A program made the position numbers and the translations under genes. From Oceanospirillaceae bacterium (GTDB taxonomy: Bacteria > Pseudomonadota > Gammaproteobacteria > Pseudomonadales > Balneatricaceae): a stretch of 64,000 nt of DNA. The number at the start of each line of letters is the position of its first letter. Position 1 is the stretch's first letter. The DNA lies in contig JABGSN010000009.1 in assembly GCA_018647765.1 (NCBI GenBank), positions 26,820-90,819 on the forward strand. The letters are read 5' to 3'. This document shows, in pieces, positions 61,428 through 64,000 of this stretch. The notes under the pieces were generated by a model that did no database searches, was not told where the DNA came from, and saw nothing but the letters and a program-made list of their open reading frames with translations.

Positions 61428-61967
61428 ATGAATTCATCCGAATACCTGACCGGTGAAAAAGCCTTTGCTATTTTAATGGCCATGCTCAGTTCATTTTTAC
61501 TTTATTCCATTCCTCAAGAAACCCAATGGTTTAGTGGTATGGCGGTGTCTAAACAACCTCGTTTTTGGCCTGCGATGTGTATTATTGGTTTAAGTCTATT
61601 TGCCTTTAGTTATGGTTTTTCGGTATGGCGTAAAGCCGCGGCGATGACTAATAATAATGATGATATTAACACTACTGAACTTGGCGAAATGAAACATTGG
61701 CTGGGTCCTATAGAGTTTGTTGGGTATTTTTTATTGTATGTGGTGGCGGTGCCTTGGTTGGGTTATTTGTTAGCCACATTGATTTATTTTTTGCTTATGA
61801 CTTGGCGTATGGGCTACCGAAAAAAATCTATGTTTTGGATTAGTGCAGCAACAGGTTTGTTGATTGTATTGCTGTTTAAAACACTGCTACAAGTCAAAAT
61901 TACTAGTGGCGCATGGTACGAGTTGTTACCCGATGCTGGGGCCACGTTTATGATTATTAATTTTTAA
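61428..61967 (+). CDS. tctB: Tripartite tricarboxylate transporter small membrane subunit
   Basis: A 179-residue membrane protein with about four hydrophobic segments (AFAILMAMLSSFLLYS; FWPAMCIIGLSLFAFSY; FVGYFLLYVVAVPWLGYLLATL; ISAATGLLIVLLFKTLL). This matches the small four-segment TctB subunit. A charged stretch, AAAMTNNNDDINTTELGEMK, sits between the second and third segments. It lies 15 bases before tctA. Confidence 0.85.
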   Translation: MNSSEYLTGEKAFAILMAMLSSFLLYSIPQETQWFSGMAVSKQPRFWPAMCIIGLSLFAFSYGFSVWRKAAAMTNNNDDINTTELGEMKHWLGPIEFVGYFLLYVVAVPWLGYLLATLIYFLLMTWRMGYRKKSMFWISAATGLLIVLLFKTLLQVKITSGAWYELLPDAGATFMIINF

Positions 61968-61982
61968 GGGTTAACCAGAAAG

Positions 61983-63485
61983 ATGGATATGTTACTCCAA
62001 AGTTTAGATATTTTTACCCGTCTGGATGTGTGGTTGGCTCTCTTTGTAGGCTCCATAGGCGGGGTCATTATTGGCGCCATTCCAGGTGTTGGTCCGGCGG
62101 TGGCTATCGCTATTTTATTGCCGGCCACCTATAGTATGGAGCCTATCGTTGGTATCACCTTGCTGGTAGGTATCTACGGCGCGTCTATGTATGGCGGCGC
62201 TATTCCAGCTATTCTAATCAATACCCCAGGCACGCCTGTTAATGCCTTAACTACCTACGATGGGTATAGCATGACCCAGCAAGGTCGTGCCCGTCGTGCC
62301 CTAACTTTGGCCTATTGGTCTTCCTTTTTTGGCGGTATTTTTTCAGTTATTTGTTTAATGATGATGACCTCCGTTATTGCCCAAGTGGCGCCACTATTTG
62401 GCTCCAGAGACATCTTGATGGCGGCCCTTTTAGGCTTGGTTTTAGTGATTGTATCCCACCGTGGGCAATCACTAATCGCTGGTTTGTTGGTGTTTTTAGG
62501 CATGTTTATTGCCACCATTGGCATGGAAAGCATTCGCTATACCAAACGCTTTACTTTTGATCAATCGTGGCTTAACTCGGGTATGGACTTGATCACCGTG
62601 CTGCTCGGGTTGTTCGCCATGTCCCAAGCCTTTGTATTACTCATTGGTAACGACTTCAAAGTGTCGATGCCAGACTTAAAGGGCCAGCCTAAAAGAGAAG
62701 GCTTTTATGACCTAATGAAGTATAAAACCGTGGCGCTGATTTCCGCGGCCATGGGGGTCATCATGGGCATTATTCCAGGGGTGGGTGAGTTTTTAGCTCA
62801 GTTCTTCTCTTACAATATTGCCAACCATATATCTAAAAAACCGGAGCGGTTTGGTAAAGGTGCACCCGAAGGCATTATTGCGTCAGAAGCCGCCAACAAT
62901 GCGGTGCCCGCAGCCGCTATGATTCCATTATTGGCCTTGGGTATTCCCGGCGAAGCACTTACGGCCATGATGTTGTCGGTGTTTTATGTGCATTCAATTA
63001 TTCCTGGCCCTAACCTATTTATTAACCATGCGGATTTTGTGTACGGCCTGTACATGAGTCTGTTTGTGGTTAACGTGTTAATTATGATCTTCTTGTTGGT
63101 GGCCACTCGACCACTATTACGCATTATTCAAATCCCTCAGCGATTCTTGGGCGTAGCCATTATGGGGTTATCCTTTGTGGGTGTGTACTCCCTGCGTAAC
63201 TCCCTAGTGGATTGCATGATATGTGCCGGTTTTGGTGTCTTTGGATACGTATTACGGCGTCTAAAAATGCCCATAGTGCCGATCATTTTAGGTATGGTGT
63301 TAGGCAATATTATGGAACAGAAGTTTCGTGCTGGCATGGCCCGAGTGAACGACTTCACCGACTTCATAGATCGGCCTATTTCGTTCTCCATTTTTATCAT
63401 CATCATCATCGTGTTAGCGGTACATGGACGTAATTTATGGCGTAACTATCAGCGTAACAATAGTGCCTCACAAAACAGTCATTAA
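61983..63485 (+). CDS. tctA: Tripartite tricarboxylate transporter large membrane subunit
   Basis: A 500-residue polytopic protein with about 11-12 hydrophobic segments. The TctA repeats are GGVIIGAIPGVGPAVAIAILLPATY (about 21-45) with YGGAIPAILINTPGTPVNAL, and GVIMGIIPGVGEFLAQFFSY with ASEAANNAVPAAAMIPLLALGIPG in the second half. It forms the transport channel for the TctC substrate. The aldehyde dehydrogenase gene follows after 18 bases in the same direction. Confidence 0.92.
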   Translation: MDMLLQSLDIFTRLDVWLALFVGSIGGVIIGAIPGVGPAVAIAILLPATYSMEPIVGITLLVGIYGASMYGGAIPAILINTPGTPVNALTTYDGYSMTQQGRARRALTLAYWSSFFGGIFSVICLMMMTSVIAQVAPLFGSRDILMAALLGLVLVIVSHRGQSLIAGLLVFLGMFIATIGMESIRYTKRFTFDQSWLNSGMDLITVLLGLFAMSQAFVLLIGNDFKVSMPDLKGQPKREGFYDLMKYKTVALISAAMGVIMGIIPGVGEFLAQFFSYNIANHISKKPERFGKGAPEGIIASEAANNAVPAAAMIPLLALGIPGEALTAMMLSVFYVHSIIPGPNLFINHADFVYGLYMSLFVVNVLIMIFLLVATRPLLRIIQIPQRFLGVAIMGLSFVGVYSLRNSLVDCMICAGFGVFGYVLRRLKMPIVPIILGMVLGNIMEQKFRAGMARVNDFTDFIDRPISFSIFIIIIIVLAVHGRNLWRNYQRNNSASQNSH

Positions 63486-63503
63486 CACAGGGTAGGAAAC
63501 ACT

Positions 63504-64000
63504 ATGCAGCAACAACAAATAGATTCGTTAAAAGCTATGCCTGTAGCGCCACAGCAATTGTTTATCAATGGCCAGTGGCAGGCTGGCACAGGCTCTAGTC
63601 ACAGCGTTATCTCGCCTGTGGATGGTCAAGTGATTACCACCATAGAGCGCGCCAGTCGTGCCGATATGCAAGCGGCGATTAAAGCAGCGCGCCAGTCTTT
63701 TGATGATGGTCGCTGGGCGAACCAAGCCCCCAGCGCACGCAAACAAGTGCTATTAAAATTGGCTGAGTTGATTCAGAAAAATGCTTTGGAATTGGCAGTG
63801 CTAGGGGTGCGTGACAACGGTACCGAAATTAACATGGCGATTAAAGCCGAACCCGGCTCTGCTGCGGCCACCTTTCAATATTATTCCGAAGCCATTGATA
63901 AGGTATATGGTGAAATTGCCCCCACCGATGCTAACTTTTTGGGCTTAATCCACAAACAACCGGTAGGTGTTGTGGGTGCCATTGTGCCGTGGAATATGCC
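63504..64000 (+). CDS. Aldehyde dehydrogenase, PuuC-like (3' end outside the window)
   Basis: The first 165 codons. After MQQQQIDSLK the chain has QQLFINGQWQAGTGSSHSV, VISPVDGQVITTIERAS and FQYYSEAIDKVYGEIAPTD, then GLIHKQPVGVVGAIVPWNMP, the start of the NAD-binding fold. The AIDKVYGE stretch resembles gamma-glutamyl-gamma-aminobutyraldehyde/PuuC-type dehydrogenases. AGGA is six bases before the ATG. The active-site Cys is beyond the edge. Adjacent to tctA, so likely in the same operon. Confidence 0.85.
   Translation, partial: MQQQQIDSLKAMPVAPQQLFINGQWQAGTGSSHSVISPVDGQVITTIERASRADMQAAIKAARQSFDDGRWANQAPSARKQVLLKLAELIQKNALELAVLGVRDNGTEINMAIKAEPGSAAATFQYYSEAIDKVYGEIAPTDANFLGLIHKQPVGVVGAIVPWNM

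Noticed and set aside
1..64000. CRISPR arrays, insertion sequences, prophage, rRNA or tRNA genes
   Set aside because: I found no regularly spaced repeats, transposase motifs, phage proteins or tRNA-like cloverleaf sequences on reading through.

Overview
The window looks like chromosomal DNA from a marine, heterotrophic gammaproteobacterium with compact gene spacing. The arguments are protein-level: an AruH-type arginine transaminase, a GcvA-type regulator with its CTAAT box, AcuI, MaeB and ArfB, together with a strong bias to uptake and catabolism of methylated osmolytes and inositol. I cannot name a genus. I see no rRNA, tRNA, insertion sequence, phage gene or CRISPR array. The genes at both ends are cut by the window (an aminotransferase at the left edge, an aldehyde dehydrogenase at the right).

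Layout. 1-5170: a methylarginine/arginine module, with an AruH-like transaminase, a BetI-like TetR regulator, a polar amino acid ABC transporter and a dimethylarginine dimethylaminohydrolase. Nearly identical 24-bp palindromes lie in the two divergent promoters that bracket it. 5188-18210: mixed accessory and housekeeping genes (Old Yellow Enzyme homologue, RidA, cytochrome b561, sulfide:quinone reductase, LOG protein, aldehyde dehydrogenase, pseudouridine synthase, ArfB, several exporters). 18298-23833: a proline-betaine type module, with an HpbD-like epimerase, a TetR regulator and an N-methylproline demethylase-like flavoprotein, followed by AcuI and an AhpD-like protein. 24125-29924: malic enzyme MaeB, a MocR regulator divergent from a PNPOx-like protein, and a DegT aminotransferase. 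29994-37500: an MttB-superfamily methyltransferase with two FAD/GcvT demethylating dehydrogenases and a divergent GcvA-like regulator.

37497-55083 is a large inositol locus of two divergent arms. The minus arm carries a sugar ABC transporter with two different permeases, a Gfo/Idh/MocA dehydrogenase, a PfkB kinase, an IolB paralogue, a class II aldolase and an SDR. The plus arm encodes an RpiR regulator and then IolC (kinase fused to DUF2090), IolD, IolB, IolE, IolG and an Fe(II)/2-oxoglutarate dioxygenase. Isomerase, kinase and aldolase functions are thus present twice in different architectures. 55080-64000: an Lrp-type regulator divergent from leuA, then a class III aminotransferase, a HAD hydrolase and an IclR regulator facing a tripartite tricarboxylate transporter (TctCBA) and the start of a PuuC-like aldehyde dehydrogenase.

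How it works together: methyl groups from arginine, proline betaine and quaternary amines, acrylate from DMSP-type metabolism, and inositols would enter through dedicated transporters, each with a local regulator (BetI/TetR, TetR, GcvA, RpiR, Lrp, IclR), and feed central metabolism. The pathways are inferred from family membership and gene order. The palindromes, overlaps, hairpins and motif substitutions are read directly from the sequence.
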